A stretch of 64,000 nt of DNA from Rhodococcus sp. Z13 (GTDB lineage Bacteria > Actinomycetota > Actinomycetes > Mycobacteriales > Mycobacteriaceae), in contig NZ_CP107551.1 of the NCBI RefSeq assembly GCF_025837095.1, positions 2,908,668 to 2,972,667 on the forward strand, in the 5' to 3' direction. Under the pieces are notes generated by a model. The model was not told the origin of the DNA. It worked only from the letters and a program-made list of their open reading frames with translations, and searched no databases. Of this stretch, positions 1-9,297 are shown piece by piece. A program made the position numbers and the translations under genes. The number at the start of each line of letters is the position of its first letter. Within the stretch, counting starts at the first letter, position 1.

Positions 1-386
1 GCGTCCTCGTGTTCGACGAGCCATTCGACCGCGTCGAGCACCGCGTGGTGCTCGGTCGCGCCGGCGACGATCCGGCGGCGGCGGGGGTCCTGGGCGCGAC
101 GGCCCCAGAAGATGCCCTTGACCGCGAGGTTGTCGCCCTCGGTTCCGCCGGACACGAAGATCACTTCGGAGGGGCGGGCACCGAGTGCGGCCGCGATCGA
201 CTCCCGCGACTCCTCGATACGGCGACGGGCCGCGCGTCCCGATCCGTGCAGGGACGACGCGTTGCCGACGGTGGTGAGCACCTCGGTCATCGCCTCGACG
301 GCCACCGGAAGCATCGGCGTGGTCGCGGCGTGATCGAGGTAGACGGTCGTGGAGGTACCGGAAGATCCGGTGGCGGGCGAGGTCAT
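1..386 (-). CDS. Cysteine desulfurase (NifS/IscS family), N-terminal part only
   Basis: Partial gene; the 3' part lies left of the window and 128 codons are visible from the ATG at 386. The family is PLP-dependent class V aminotransferase, which takes sulfur from cysteine for Fe-S cluster and tRNA thiolation pathways. Seen here are [10 protein letters not shown] near residues 16-25, [10 protein letters not shown], the [10 protein letters not shown] cofactor-binding segment and TEHHAVL near the edge. The PLP lysine and catalytic cysteine would lie outside the window. M. tuberculosis iscS (Rv3025c) has the same neighbour, the fixB/fixA pair, which supports an IscS assignment. IscS and SufS-like paralogues cannot be separated on this fragment. 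Confidence 0.9.
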   Translation of the reverse strand, partial: MTSPATGSSGTSTTVYLDHAATTPMLPVAVEAMTEVLTTVGNASSLHGSGRAARRRIEESRESIAAALGARPSEVIFVSGGTEGDNLAVKGIFWGRRAQDPRRRRIVAGATEHHAVLDAVEWLVEHED

Positions 387-492
387 GACCGATCCAGGAT
401 AGCGGGTCGGCGAAGAGGCCCGCCGCGCTCCGGGCCCGCAGGGCCCCGTCACCGTCCCTGTCCCCGTCCCCCCGGCACGCACACAGCACGCA

Positions 493-526
493 CACGGCCC
501 CGCTCCCGGAAGGGAACGGGGCCGTG
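493..526 (-). terminator. Hairpin terminator downstream of etfA
   Basis: Inverted repeat with 15-base arms (493-507 and 512-526), one mismatch and a 4-base loop, about 50 bases past the etfA stop. No clear T run follows, so it is a GC-rich actinobacterial-type hairpin and termination is inferred. Confidence 0.6.
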
Positions 527-573
527 CAGGAGAAACCGGGACCGGTTGTCCGCACCCCGGGCGCGGGACGGAC

Positions 574-1530
574 TCAGCCCTTGTGCTTCTTGATCTCCTC
601 GGTCAGCTGCGGAGCGACGTTGAACAGGTCACCGACGACGCCGTAGTCCGCGATCTCGAAGATCGGGGCCTCTTCGTCCTTGTTGACGGCGACGATGGTC
701 TTCGACGTCTGCATGCCGGCGCGGTGCTGGATGGCCCCGGAGATGCCGAGCGCGATGTACAGCTGCGGGGAGACCGTCTTACCGGTCTGGCCGACCTGGA
801 ACTGGCCCGGGTAGTAACCCGAGTCGACGGCGGCACGCGAGGCGCCGACGGCGGCACCGAGCGAGTCGGCGAGTTCCTCGACGACGGAGAACTTCTCGGC
901 CGAGCCGACACCGCGGCCACCGGAGACGACGATCGACGCCTCGGTGAGCTCGGGACGGTCGCCGCCGACGATCGGATCGCGCGAGACGATCTTCACGGCG
1001 TTCTCCTCGGGGGCCGGGACCTCGACGGCCACACGCTCGGCGGCGGCAGCCTCGGGCTTGGCCTCGATGGCGCCCGGGCGGACCGAGATGACCGGGACCT
1101 CACCGTTGGCCTTGGCGTCGACGGTGAAGGCGCCACCGAAGATGGAGTGGACGGCCGAGCCGTCGGCCTTGACGTCGACGACGTCGACGAGCAGACCGGA
1201 GCCGATGCGGGCGGCGAGACGGCCCGACACCTCCTTGCCCTCGACGGACGCAGCGGTGATGACGGCGGCGGGGCTGGCCGACTCGACGAGCTGCGCGAGC
1301 ACGTCGACCTTCGGGGTCACCAGGTAGTTGTCGATGATGTCCGACTCGGCGGCGTAGACCTTGACGGCGCCGGCCGCGGCGAGCGCGTCCTGCAGGGCGT
1401 CGGCGGTGCCGGGGGTGCCGGTGACGACGGCGGCGGGCTCACCGAGCGCGCGCGCGGCGGTGATGAGTTCGGTGCTGACCTTCTTGAGCGCGCCCTCGGC
1501 ATGCTCGACGAGCACGAGTACTTCTGCCAT
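574..1530 (-). CDS. etfA: Electron transfer flavoprotein alpha subunit
   Basis: 318 aa, normal length for the family. With EtfB it carries electrons from acyl-CoA and related dehydrogenases to the membrane quinone pool. The C-terminal FAD domain shows the family signature: [13 protein letters not shown], then [19 protein letters not shown] and DYGVVGD near residues 245-300. The N-terminal domain is the adenine-nucleotide alpha-hydrolase-like fold. It is the second gene of an etfB-etfA operon (48-base gap) and is followed by a terminator hairpin. The order matches fixA-fixB (Rv3029c-Rv3028c). ATG start with a purine-rich GGGAGAAG upstream. Confidence 0.97.
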   Translation of the reverse strand: MAEVLVLVEHAEGALKKVSTELITAARALGEPAAVVTGTPGTADALQDALAAAGAVKVYAAESDIIDNYLVTPKVDVLAQLVESASPAAVITAASVEGKEVSGRLAARIGSGLLVDVVDVKADGSAVHSIFGGAFTVDAKANGEVPVISVRPGAIEAKPEAAAAERVAVEVPAPEENAVKIVSRDPIVGGDRPELTEASIVVSGGRGVGSAEKFSVVEELADSLGAAVGASRAAVDSGYYPGQFQVGQTGKTVSPQLYIALGISGAIQHRAGMQTSKTIVAVNKDEEAPIFEIADYGVVGDLFNVAPQLTEEIKKHKG

Positions 1531-1578
1531 TGCTGCTTCTTCTCCCTAGATGTGTCCGGTGTTGTCGCGGGGGCGCGA

Positions 1579-2364
1579 TCAGATGATCTTCTGGCCGACC
1601 AGGTACTGAGCGATCTTGCTGCCGCCGTCGCCCTCGTCGGTGACGCGCTCGCCCGCGGTGCGCGGGGGCTTCGGGGTGACACCGGTGACGGTGGTGGCCG
1701 CGTTGGCGACGCCGAAGATCTCGGGATCGAGGCCGATCTCGGCGAGGGTCAGGGTCTGAACTTCCTTCTTCTTGGCGGCCATGATGCCCTTGAAGGAGGG
1801 GAAGCGCGGCTCGTTGATCTTCTCGGTGACCGAGACGATGGCGGGCAGCGGAGCCTCGATGCCGAAGATGCCCTCGTCGGTCTCGCGCTCGCCGGCGGCC
1901 TTGCCGTCGGCGACGGTGAGCTTGCGCAGGTGGGTCAGGTGCGGAAGGCCCAGGTACTCGGCGATGATCGCGGGCACGGCGCCCACGCGGCCGTCGGTGG
2001 CCTCGTTACCGGCGATGACCAGCTCGACGCCCTCGATCTGGCCGAGCGCGGCGGCGAGAGCGTAGGCGGTCTGGATGGCGTCGGAGCCGTGGAGGGCCGG
2101 GTCGTTGAGGTGGATGGCCTTGTCGGCACCCATGGACAGCGCCTTGCGGATGGCATCGGTGGCACGGTCGGGGCCGGCGGTCAGCACGGTGACCTCGCCG
2201 CCGTCGCGCTCCTTGATGAGCAGAGCCTCCTCGACGGCGCGCTCGTTGATCTCGTCGAGCACGGCGTCGGCGGCCTCACGGTCGAGGGTGTAGTCGCCGT
2301 CGCTGAGCTTGCGCTCGGACCACGTGTCGGGGACCTGCTTGATCAAAACGACGATGTTCGTCAT
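1579..2364 (-). CDS. etfB: Electron transfer flavoprotein beta subunit
   Basis: 261 aa, normal length, partner of EtfA. It binds AMP and forms the docking face for dehydrogenases. Diagnostic segments are NIVVLIKQVPDTW at the N-terminus, AGNEATDG in the nucleotide-binding region, and the family signature LPAIVSVTEKINEPRFPS followed by AAKKK near residues 180-205. First gene of the etfBA operon. It diverges from the methyltransferase at 2593. The intergenic region holds a near-perfect inverted repeat (2471-2490) that could be an operator. Confidence 0.97.
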   Translation of the reverse strand: MTNIVVLIKQVPDTWSERKLSDGDYTLDREAADAVLDEINERAVEEALLIKERDGGEVTVLTAGPDRATDAIRKALSMGADKAIHLNDPALHGSDAIQTAYALAAALGQIEGVELVIAGNEATDGRVGAVPAIIAEYLGLPHLTHLRKLTVADGKAAGERETDEGIFGIEAPLPAIVSVTEKINEPRFPSFKGIMAAKKKEVQTLTLAEIGLDPEIFGVANAATTVTGVTPKPPRTAGERVTDEGDGGSKIAQYLVGQKII

Positions 2365-2470
2365 GGGTCTGCGTCGACCTCCTGTGTGTAGCTGCCTTTG
2401 TTCGGTAAGGCGCTGCCTGAACCGAGCACTCGTGTCTTCGCACGGCGTGTGCGATAGATTATCAGCCGCT

Positions 2471-2490
2471 AAGTTACCAGTCAGTAACTT
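2471..2490. promoter_or_regulatory. Candidate operator: inverted repeat between etfB and the MGLP-type genes
   Basis: The 20 bases AAGTTACCAGTCAGTAACTT have perfect 7-base arms around CAGTCA. They lie 107 bases upstream of etfB and about 100 bases upstream of the divergent methyltransferase. The size and symmetry fit a TetR-family site. No regulator is named because none is encoded beside it. Confidence 0.45.
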
Positions 2491-2592
2491 GACGGGATAC
2501 CCGTGTCACCATAACCGCAAGGAAGGGCGACCAAACCTGTGATCTGGAACACCGGAGACCGCGCGAGCGAGCGGGGGTCTAATGTCTTGGCG

Positions 2593-3387
2593 GTGAGCGA
2601 TACCCCCGCCCGCGCCGACGATGCGCACACCCTTCCCCTCACCGGCGAACGGACGGTCCCCGGCATCGCCGAGGAGAACTACTGGTTCCGTCGGCACGAG
2701 GTCGTCTACCGGCACTTCATCTCCCGCTGCGCAGGCCGGACCGTGCTCGAGGCCGGCGCCGGCGAAGGCTACGGCGCCGACATGATCGCCGACGTCGCGA
2801 CCCGCGTGATCGGCCTCGACTACGACGAGAGCGCCGTCGCGCACATCCGCGCGCGCTATCCCCGCGTGGACATGCGGCACGGCAACCTCGCCGAACTCCC
2901 CCTCGAAGACGAATCCGTCGACACCGTCGTGAACTTCCAGGTGATCGAACATCTGTGGGACCAGTCACAGTTCCTCCGGGAGTGTCGCCGCGTTCTCACC
3001 CCCGGCGGCGAACTGCTCATCAGCACCCCCAACCGGATCACCTTCTCCCCCGGCCGCGACACCCCCCTCAACCCCTTCCACACCCGCGAACTGAACGCGG
3101 CGGAACTGACCGAACTGCTCGAAGATGCCGGATTCCGTGTCGAACTCATGACCGGCGTGCACCACGGCCCCACCCTCCGCGCGCTCGACGCCAAGCACGG
3201 CGGCTCCTTCATCGACGCCCAGATCGAACGCGCCCTCGCCGGGCAGCCGTGGCCCGAGGACCTCACCGCGGACGTCGCCGGGGTGACCGTCGACGACTTC
3301 ACGATCGTCCCCGAGAACATCGACGCGAGCCTCGATCTCGTCGCCATCGCGGTGAAGGATCCGGCACCGGAGGACGGCGCACCGTGA
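2593..3387 (+). CDS. SAM-dependent methyltransferase, Rv3030-like (MGLP locus)
   Basis: 264 aa from the GTG at 2593. An upstream GTG at 2539 would add 18 residues, but similarity to the family begins at LTGERTVPG, just after the chosen start. Class I Rossmann methyltransferase: motif I VLEAGAGEGYGADMI, then GLDYDESAVAHIRARYPRVD and VNFQVIEHLWDQ. The C-terminal half has STPNRITFSPGRDTP and NPFHTREL, as in M. tuberculosis Rv3030. That protein is tied to methylglucose lipopolysaccharide synthesis by its genetic linkage to Rv3032. The next gene starts inside this stop codon (4-base overlap), so the three genes form one unit. Methylation of glucan hydroxyls is inferred from locus and family. Confidence 0.9.
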   Translation: MSDTPARADDAHTLPLTGERTVPGIAEENYWFRRHEVVYRHFISRCAGRTVLEAGAGEGYGADMIADVATRVIGLDYDESAVAHIRARYPRVDMRHGNLAELPLEDESVDTVVNFQVIEHLWDQSQFLRECRRVLTPGGELLISTPNRITFSPGRDTPLNPFHTRELNAAELTELLEDAGFRVELMTGVHHGPTLRALDAKHGGSFIDAQIERALAGQPWPEDLTADVAGVTVDDFTIVPENIDASLDLVAIAVKDPAPEDGAP

Positions 3388-4934
3388 GCACCGAGACCTC
3401 GCGCGTCCCTGGCATGTTCGCGCTCGTCCTGCACTCGCACCTGCCGTGGCTCGCCAACCACGGACGCTGGCCCGTCGGCGAGGAGTGGCTCTACCAGTCC
3501 TGGGCCGCAACCTATCTGCCCGTCACCGACGTGCTCCGCCGCCTGGCCGCCGAGGGCCGCGGCCGGATGCTCACACTCGGGATCACCCCGGTCCTCGCGG
3601 CACAGCTCGACGACCCGCACTGCCTCGCCGGGATGCACCACTGGCTCGGCAACTGGCAGTTGCGCGCACACGAGGCCGCGGCCATGTCCGAGCCGTCCTA
3701 CCGGGCGCTCGGGGCCCGCGAGCACCGCGCCGCCTCCGAGGCGCTCGAGACCTTCGAAACACGATGGCGCCACGGCGGTTCCCCGGTCCTGCGCGAACTG
3801 ATCGACGCCGACGCCATCGAACTGCTCGGCGGCCCGCTCGCCCATCCCTTCCAGCCGTTGCTCGACCCGCGGCTGCGCGCCTTCTCCCTCTCCGAGGGTC
3901 TCGCCGACGCCCACGCCCGCTGGGGCCACCGGCCGCGCGGCATCTGGGCGCCCGAGTGCGGTTACACCCCCGGGCTCGAGATCGGTTACGCCGCAGCGGG
4001 AGTCGAGCACTTCATGGTGGACGGCCCCGCCCTGCACGGCGACACCGCACTGGGCCGCACGGTCCGCGACTCCGACGTCGTGTGCTTCGGCCGCGACCTT
4101 CAGGTGTCCTACCGGGTGTGGTCGCCGAAGTCCGGCTATCCCGGGCACTCCGCCTACCGCGACTTCCACACCTACTGTCACGACACCGGGCTCAAGCCGG
4201 CACGGGTCACGGGCCGGACGGTGCCCTCCCACGAGAAGGCACCCTACGACCCCGAACTCGCCTCGCAGGCCGTCGACCGGCACGTCGCCGACTTCGTCGA
4301 GACCGTCCGCAAGCGGTTGTCGAGCGAGTCCGAACGCATCGGCCGGGACGCGCTCGTCGTGGCCGCCTTCGACACCGAACTGTTCGGGCACTGGTGGTAC
4401 GAGGGGCCGCTCTTCCTCGAGCGAGTGCTGCGCGCGTTGCCCGAGGCGGGCATCGAGGTCGGCACCCTCGCCGACGCCCGCGCACGCGGATACGTCGGTG
4501 GTGACCCCGTCGATCTCGAGGACTCGTCCTGGGGATCGGGCAAGGACTGGCGGGTGTGGGCCGGCGACCAGGTCGCCGATCTGGTGTGCCTGAACGAGGA
4601 GGTCGTCCGCACCACCCTCGACGTGCTCGACAAGGCGGTCGCGCGGGACGGCGGCGCGGTACGGCTGCGCAACCGCGTGTACGACCAGATGCTGCGCGAG
4701 GCGCTGCTCACCGTCTCGAGCGACTGGGCGTTCATGGTCAGCAAGGACACCGCGGCCGCCTACGCGCGCGACCGCGCCCACAAGCACGCGCACGCCCTGC
4801 GCGAGATCGCCGACGCCGTCGCCTCCGGCCGCGACGCCACGGCGATCCGGTTGGCGGACGCCTGGAACCGCGCCGACAACCTCTTCCCCGGACTCGACGC
4901 ACGACGCCTGCCCCGACCCGACGGAGGCCTGTGA
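3384..4934 (+). CDS. GH57-family 1,4-alpha-glucan branching enzyme, Rv3031-like
   Basis: 516 aa. GTG start overlaps the previous stop (GTGA). Glycoside hydrolase family 57: LHSHLPWLANHGRWP at the N-terminus; the likely nucleophile is Glu191 in GIWAPECGYTPG and the likely acid/base is Asp330 in AAFDTELFGHWWYEG. The C-terminal helical part includes SSWGSGKDW and SSDWAFMVSKDTA, typical of branching enzymes of this family. The Rv3031 homologue lies between the methyltransferase and glucosyltransferase of the MGLP locus in mycobacteria, as here. Expected role: adding alpha-1,6 branches to a glucan chain in the cytoplasm. It is distinct from GH13 GlgB. Confidence 0.92.
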   Translation: MSTETSRVPGMFALVLHSHLPWLANHGRWPVGEEWLYQSWAATYLPVTDVLRRLAAEGRGRMLTLGITPVLAAQLDDPHCLAGMHHWLGNWQLRAHEAAAMSEPSYRALGAREHRAASEALETFETRWRHGGSPVLRELIDADAIELLGGPLAHPFQPLLDPRLRAFSLSEGLADAHARWGHRPRGIWAPECGYTPGLEIGYAAAGVEHFMVDGPALHGDTALGRTVRDSDVVCFGRDLQVSYRVWSPKSGYPGHSAYRDFHTYCHDTGLKPARVTGRTVPSHEKAPYDPELASQAVDRHVADFVETVRKRLSSESERIGRDALVVAAFDTELFGHWWYEGPLFLERVLRALPEAGIEVGTLADARARGYVGGDPVDLEDSSWGSGKDWRVWAGDQVADLVCLNEEVVRTTLDVLDKAVARDGGAVRLRNRVYDQMLREALLTVSSDWAFMVSKDTAAAYARDRAHKHAHALREIADAVASGRDATAIRLADAWNRADNLFPGLDARRLPRPDGGL

Positions 4935-6181
4935 TGAAAGTTCTTCTCGTCTCGTGGGAGTACCCACCCGTCGTGGTCGGCGGGCTGGGCAGGCACGTCC
5001 ACCACCTGGCCACCGAACTCGCCGCGGCCGGTCACGAGGTGGTGGTGCTCTCGCGGCGCCCCACCGGCACCGACCCGACCACCCATCCCACCGTCAGCCA
5101 CGTCTCGGAGGGCGTGCTGGTCGTGGCGGTCGCGGAGGACCCGCCCCACTTCGAGTTCGGCGAGGACATGATCCCGTGGACCCTGGCCATGGGCCACGCG
5201 ATGGTCCGGGCCGGGGTCGGCCTGAGCCGCGGCGGGATCGGTGAGGGCTGGACCCCCGACGTGGTCCACGCGCACGACTGGCTCGTCGCGCACCCCGCCA
5301 TCGCGCTCGCCGAGTTCTACGACGTGCCGCTCGTGTCGACCCTGCACGCGACCGAGGCCGGCCGGCACAGCGGCTGGCTCTCCGGCCGCATCAACCGGCA
5401 GGTGCACTCCGTCGAGTGGTGGCTCGCCAACGAGTCGGACCGGCTCATCACCTGCTCGGCGTCGATGCACGACGAGGTCACCGAGTTGTACGGCCCGGAC
5501 CTGCCGGAGATCTCGGTCATCCGCAACGGCATCGACATCACCACCTGGTCGTACCGCGAGCGGGAACCGCGGCTCGGGCCCGCCCGGCTGCTGTACGTCG
5601 GCCGCCTCGAATACGAGAAGGGCGTGCAGGACGCGATCGCCGCGCTGCCGCGCATCCGCCGCTCGCATCCGGGCACGACGCTCGCCGTCGCCGGGGAGGG
5701 CACCCAGTTCGAGTGGCTGCGGGAGCAGGCCCGGATCCACCGCGTCGCCCGCTCGGTGACCTTCCTCGGCAATCTCGACCACACCGAACTGCTCGGCTGG
5801 CTGCACGGCGCCGACGCGATCGTGCTGCCCAGCCGCTACGAGCCCTTCGGCATCATCGCGCTCGAGGCCGCCGCCGCAGGTACGCCGCTGATCGCTTCCA
5901 CCGCCGGTGGCCTGGGCGAGGCCGTGGTCGACGGCGTGACCGGACTGTCCTTCCACCCCGGCGACGTGGCCGGTCTCGTCTCGGCGGTACGGGAGACCCT
6001 CGACGATCCCGAGGCCGCACAGGAACGTGCACGGGCAGCCCGGGCACGTCTGACCGACGACTTCGACTGGCGGCGCGTCGCGGAGGAGACCGCCCAGGTC
6101 TACTCGTCGGCCAAGCGCCGGGTACGACATCCCCTGGGGCGGCCGAACATCCCACAGCGTCCGCTCCCGGATCGGGGCTGA
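4934..6181 (+). CDS. GT4 alpha-1,4-glucosyltransferase (glycogen-synthase-like), Rv3032-like
   Basis: 415 aa. The ATG shares one base with the stop of the branching enzyme. GT-B glycosyltransferase: SWEYPPVVVGGLGRHV at the N-terminus, VVHAHDWLVAHPA, SVIRNGID, and the donor-binding motif SRYEPFGIIALEAAAAGTP near residues 300-320. Rv3032 of M. tuberculosis elongates the alpha-1,4-glucan of MGLP and also contributes to glycogen; the whole-length match is strong by eye. Last gene of the three-gene unit. Donor (ADP- or UDP-glucose) cannot be read from sequence. Confidence 0.93.
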   Translation: MKVLLVSWEYPPVVVGGLGRHVHHLATELAAAGHEVVVLSRRPTGTDPTTHPTVSHVSEGVLVVAVAEDPPHFEFGEDMIPWTLAMGHAMVRAGVGLSRGGIGEGWTPDVVHAHDWLVAHPAIALAEFYDVPLVSTLHATEAGRHSGWLSGRINRQVHSVEWWLANESDRLITCSASMHDEVTELYGPDLPEISVIRNGIDITTWSYREREPRLGPARLLYVGRLEYEKGVQDAIAALPRIRRSHPGTTLAVAGEGTQFEWLREQARIHRVARSVTFLGNLDHTELLGWLHGADAIVLPSRYEPFGIIALEAAAAGTPLIASTAGGLGEAVVDGVTGLSFHPGDVAGLVSAVRETLDDPEAAQERARAARARLTDDFDWRRVAEETAQVYSSAKRRVRHPLGRPNIPQRPLPDRG

Positions 6182-6195
6182 GCGAAGGAGATCCC

Positions 6196-6750
6196 GTGAC
6201 ATCGGATACCGCACGTCGCGTCGTCGTCGAGCGACTGGACGCCCCCGCGGGTGAGCCGAGCGCCGACGTCCTCGCGGTCACCGATCTGGTCAACGCCGTC
6301 TACGCGGTCGCCGAGAACGGCATGTGGCGCCCCGGCGCCACCCGCACCGACGCCGACGAGATCACCCGGTCCGCCCACGAGGGCAGCATCCGCATCGCGC
6401 GCCTGCGCGGACGGATCGTCGGATGCATCCGGGTCAGAGGGATCGACGAGTCGGTCGCCGAGTTCGGGATGCTCGCCACCGATCCGGACGTGCGCGGCAC
6501 CGGGATCGGTGTGCGTCTGGTGTCCGCGGTCGAAGAGGAGTGTGCTGCGCGGGGATTCACCACGATGCAGCTCGAGGTGATCCGGCCGGCCGGATGGGTC
6601 CACGAGTCGAAGGCGTTTCTCGATTCGTGGTACACCCGCCTCGGCTACACCGCCGCGGGAATCTCGTCGATCGACGAGGCGCACCCGGAACTCGAAGCGG
6701 CCCTCACGGTTCCGTGCGAGGTGGCCACCTACCGCAAGCCGCTCGGCTGA
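6196..6750 (+). CDS. GNAT-family N-acetyltransferase
   Basis: 184 aa from GTG 6196, preceded by GAAGGAG. The GNAT core is clear: IVGCIRVRGI (beta 4 region), then the acetyl-CoA loop in ATDPDVRGTGIGVRLV, and LDSWYTRLGYT near the C-terminus. Substrate unknown. It starts 14 bases after the glucosyltransferase stop and may be co-transcribed with the MGLP-type unit. Its 3' end overlaps the convergent amidase gene by 22 bases. Confidence 0.85.
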   Translation: MTSDTARRVVVERLDAPAGEPSADVLAVTDLVNAVYAVAENGMWRPGATRTDADEITRSAHEGSIRIARLRGRIVGCIRVRGIDESVAEFGMLATDPDVRGTGIGVRLVSAVEEECAARGFTTMQLEVIRPAGWVHESKAFLDSWYTRLGYTAAGISSIDEAHPELEAALTVPCEVATYRKPLG

Positions 6751-8276
6751 TCCGCCTGCGCCGGAAGACCGTTCGCCGGAGCGAGGGGAGGCTGCCGGTC
6801 GAACCACGGCCGGGCCTGTTCGAGTTCGGCCGCGAGCGCGAGCAGCGTCGGCTCGCCACCGAGCGGCGCGACGAACTGCACCCCGAGCGGCAGTCCCGCA
6901 CCCGTCCAGTACAGGGGCACCGAAATCGCCGGTCGCCCCGTGATGTTCGCCAGCTGCGTGTACGGGGTACGGCCGAGATTCTCGTCCACCAACCGGTCGA
7001 TGAAGCCGGCGCGACCGGCGATCCACGCCGTCCGTGTGGCGAGGAGGACCTTGCCGACGGCGCGCATCCAGCGCGGCGTCGCCAGTTCGCCGATGCGCAC
7101 GGGCGGGCCGGCGATCGTCGGGGTCAGCAGCAGGTCGTAGCGCTCGTGGAACTCGGTGAGCTGCCGCGAGTAGTCGGCCCAGCGCGCATGGGCCTCGATG
7201 TAGTCGGGGGCCGACAGCGACCGGCCGAGTTCGGCGATGATGCGCGTGTCGAATTCGAATGCGTCCGGCCCGGCCCCGGTGAGTCGGCGTGTCTCGTCGA
7301 TCTCCGCGGCGGCGGTGGCGAACCACATGGCGAGGAAATCCTCCGCGAGCCGTCGTTCGTCGACACCCGTGGACGCGGGTTCGACGTGGTGCCCCAGTTC
7401 CTCGAGGAGCGCCGCGGCGTCCTCGACGGCGGCGATCGCCTCGGGATCCACGGGCGTGCCGATCGGTGAGGCCGCGGCGAAACCGATCCGCAGCCGAGCG
7501 GGGGCGGTGCGGGCGCTGTCGGTGTAGGACCGTTCCGGTCGCGCGACCGGATAGGGACCGGCGGCGTGCGGGCCGGCCATGACGTCGAGGAGGGCCGCGG
7601 CGTCGCGCACGGTACGGGTGATCACCCCGTTGGTGGCGGCGCCGTGCAGCGGTTCGCCGCCGCGAGGCCCGGTCGGGACGAGACCGCGGCCCGGTTTGAG
7701 ACCGAGGAGACCGCAGCAGGCGGCGGGGATGCGGATGGAGCCACCGCCGTCGCTCGCACCCGCGGCCGGGACCACACCCGCGGCGACGGCCGCGGCGGAA
7801 CCACCGGAGGAGCCGCCGGGAGTGCGGGTGGGATCCCAGGGATTGCGGGTGGGCCCGAACGCCTCCGGTTCGGTGATGCCCTTCGCACCGAACTCCGGGG
7901 TGTTGGTCTTGCCGAACACGACCAGCCCGGCGTCGAGCCACCGGTCGACGATCACCGAGTTCTCCTCGGCGGGCCACTGTGCGAGGGCGCGGGAGCCGCT
8001 CGAGGTGGGGATCCCGGCGATGTCCTGCCCGAGATCCTTGATCAGGAACGGCACGCCCGCGAACGGACCGTCCACCCCCTCCCGGACCCGGGCGCGGGCC
8101 CGGTCGTCGAGGCGGCGGACGACGGAGTTCAGCGTCGGCTCGACCTGCTCGAGCCGGGCGATCGCGGTGTCGAGCAGGTCGTCCGCGGACACCTGGCCGG
8201 TCACCACCAGCTCGGCCAGGCCCACCGCGTCGTGACGTCGGTACTCCGAGTAGTCCATCCCTGCGTTGCCCATCAT
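6729..8276 (-). CDS. Amidase signature family hydrolase
   Basis: 515 aa from ATG 8276, chosen because GTGGGGG lies 3-9 bases upstream; ATG 8273 and ATG 8258 are alternatives. Amidase signature enzymes use a Ser-cisSer-Lys triad. The Lys lies in [10 protein letters not shown], and the serine cluster is [16 protein letters not shown] with [10 protein letters not shown] after it. Later segments ([20 protein letters not shown]) are also typical. The physiological amide is unknown; such enzymes are annotated variously as amidase, GatA-like or 6-aminohexanoate hydrolase. No GatB/GatC partners lie nearby, so it is not the tRNA amidotransferase subunit. Confidence 0.9.
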   Translation of the reverse strand: MMGNAGMDYSEYRRHDAVGLAELVVTGQVSADDLLDTAIARLEQVEPTLNSVVRRLDDRARARVREGVDGPFAGVPFLIKDLGQDIAGIPTSSGSRALAQWPAEENSVIVDRWLDAGLVVFGKTNTPEFGAKGITEPEAFGPTRNPWDPTRTPGGSSGGSAAAVAAGVVPAAGASDGGGSIRIPAACCGLLGLKPGRGLVPTGPRGGEPLHGAATNGVITRTVRDAAALLDVMAGPHAAGPYPVARPERSYTDSARTAPARLRIGFAAASPIGTPVDPEAIAAVEDAAALLEELGHHVEPASTGVDERRLAEDFLAMWFATAAAEIDETRRLTGAGPDAFEFDTRIIAELGRSLSAPDYIEAHARWADYSRQLTEFHERYDLLLTPTIAGPPVRIGELATPRWMRAVGKVLLATRTAWIAGRAGFIDRLVDENLGRTPYTQLANITGRPAISVPLYWTGAGLPLGVQFVAPLGGEPTLLALAAELEQARPWFDRQPPLAPANGLPAQADQPSGLR

Positions 8277-8311
8277 TGCCCCCACGGTGTCGGTTCGGTC
8301 CGTGCGGTCCG

Positions 8312-9070
8312 TTACCGGTTCGCGTCGGCCGGCATCTCCCCCGCCTTCTTGCGTTCGATGTCGGCGAGGGCCGCCTCGCGGGCCGCACGCTCGGCCGCCG
8401 CGCTCTCCCATGCCACCTTACGGTTCTTCACGACCTTCGCGGGCGAACCCACGGCGATGCTGTACTCGGGGATGTCGCCCTTGACCACTGCGTGCGCGCC
8501 GAGCACCGAGCCGCGGCCGACCCGGGTACCGCGCAGGACGGTGACCTTGGCGGCGATCCAGGTGTCGGGACCGATGCGCACCGGGCTCTTGACGATGCCC
8601 TGGTCCTTGATCGGATAGGTGATGTCCTCGGTGCGGTGGTCGAAGTCGCAGATGTAGCACCAGTCGGCGACGAGGGTCGACGCACCGATCTCGATGTCGA
8701 GATAGGTGTTGACGACGTTGTCCTTGCCGAAGACCACCTTGTCGCCGATCCGGAGCGAACCCTCGTGGCAGCGGATCGCGTTGCCGTCGCCGATGTGCAC
8801 CCACCTGCCGATCTCCAGCCGTCCCAGGCCGGGGGTCGCGTGGATCTCGACGTTCTTCCCGAGGAAGACCATGCCGCGCAGCACGACGTGCGGATTGGCC
8901 AGTTTGAACTTGGCGAGCCGGTAGTACCGAACCAGATACCACGGTGTGTACGCCTTGTTGTCCAGCACCCAGCGCAGGGAGGACAGGGTCAGGAAGCGTG
9001 CCTGATCCGGATCCCGCCGACGGGACCCGCGCCACCTCGCCTTCAGGGGTGCACCCCACATGCTCGTCAT
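8312..9070 (-). CDS. Left-handed beta-helix (hexapeptide) acyltransferase, Rv3034c-like
   Basis: 252 aa. The middle shows hexapeptide-repeat character: VVLRGMVFLGKNVEI, GRWVHIGDGNAIRCHEGSL, KDQGIVKSPVRIGPDTWIAA, GTRVGRGSVLGAHAVVKGDI. This is the trimeric LbH fold of O-acetyltransferases. The Rv3034c homologue is part of the mycobacterial MGLP gene neighbourhood and was proposed there as an acyl/acetyltransferase; acylation of MGLP is therefore an inference from locus. The C-terminus is charged and helical (RAAREAALADIERKK). It lies upstream of, and probably in one unit with, the amidase (35-base gap). Confidence 0.85.
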   Translation of the reverse strand: MTSMWGAPLKARWRGSRRRDPDQARFLTLSSLRWVLDNKAYTPWYLVRYYRLAKFKLANPHVVLRGMVFLGKNVEIHATPGLGRLEIGRWVHIGDGNAIRCHEGSLRIGDKVVFGKDNVVNTYLDIEIGASTLVADWCYICDFDHRTEDITYPIKDQGIVKSPVRIGPDTWIAAKVTVLRGTRVGRGSVLGAHAVVKGDIPEYSIAVGSPAKVVKNRKVAWESAAAERAAREAALADIERKKAGEMPADANR

Positions 9071-9160
9071 AGGGGCAGCCTACGGTCCGCCGCCCGGCTG
9101 CCGTACGGCCCCCGTGTCTCAGCGGTACCGGACCGTCCGGCCTCCCCGCCTCCGTGCCCT

Positions 9161-9235
9161 TCGGTCGGCCCCGCCTCCGCGTCACTCGGTCGGCCCCGCC
9201 TCCGCGTCACTCGGTCGGCCCCGCCTCCGTGCCGG
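9161..9235. repeat. 25-bp tandem repeat, three copies
   Basis: Unit TCGGTCGGCCCCGCCTCCGC plus GTCAC (25 bases) at 9161-9185 and 9186-9210, with a third diverged copy at 9211-9235. It lies between the acyltransferase start (9070) and the PQQ-repeat lipoprotein start (9298). Contiguous, no spacers. Confidence 0.85.
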
Positions 9236-9297
9236 TGCGCACTCCTCCGACCGATACGCTGACGAGTCGAATCGTTCGCCTGTGGAGGAGTTGAGTG

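Noticed and set aside
583-2391. 602-codon open frame on the + strand opposite the etf genes
   Set aside because: Mirror frame of two well-recognised genes; composition is Asp/Gly/Leu/Val-rich without motifs. High GC leaves antisense frames open.
6729-8276. GatA subunit of the Asp/Glu-tRNA amidotransferase
   Set aside because: No gatB or gatC nearby and the sequence is closer to general amidases.
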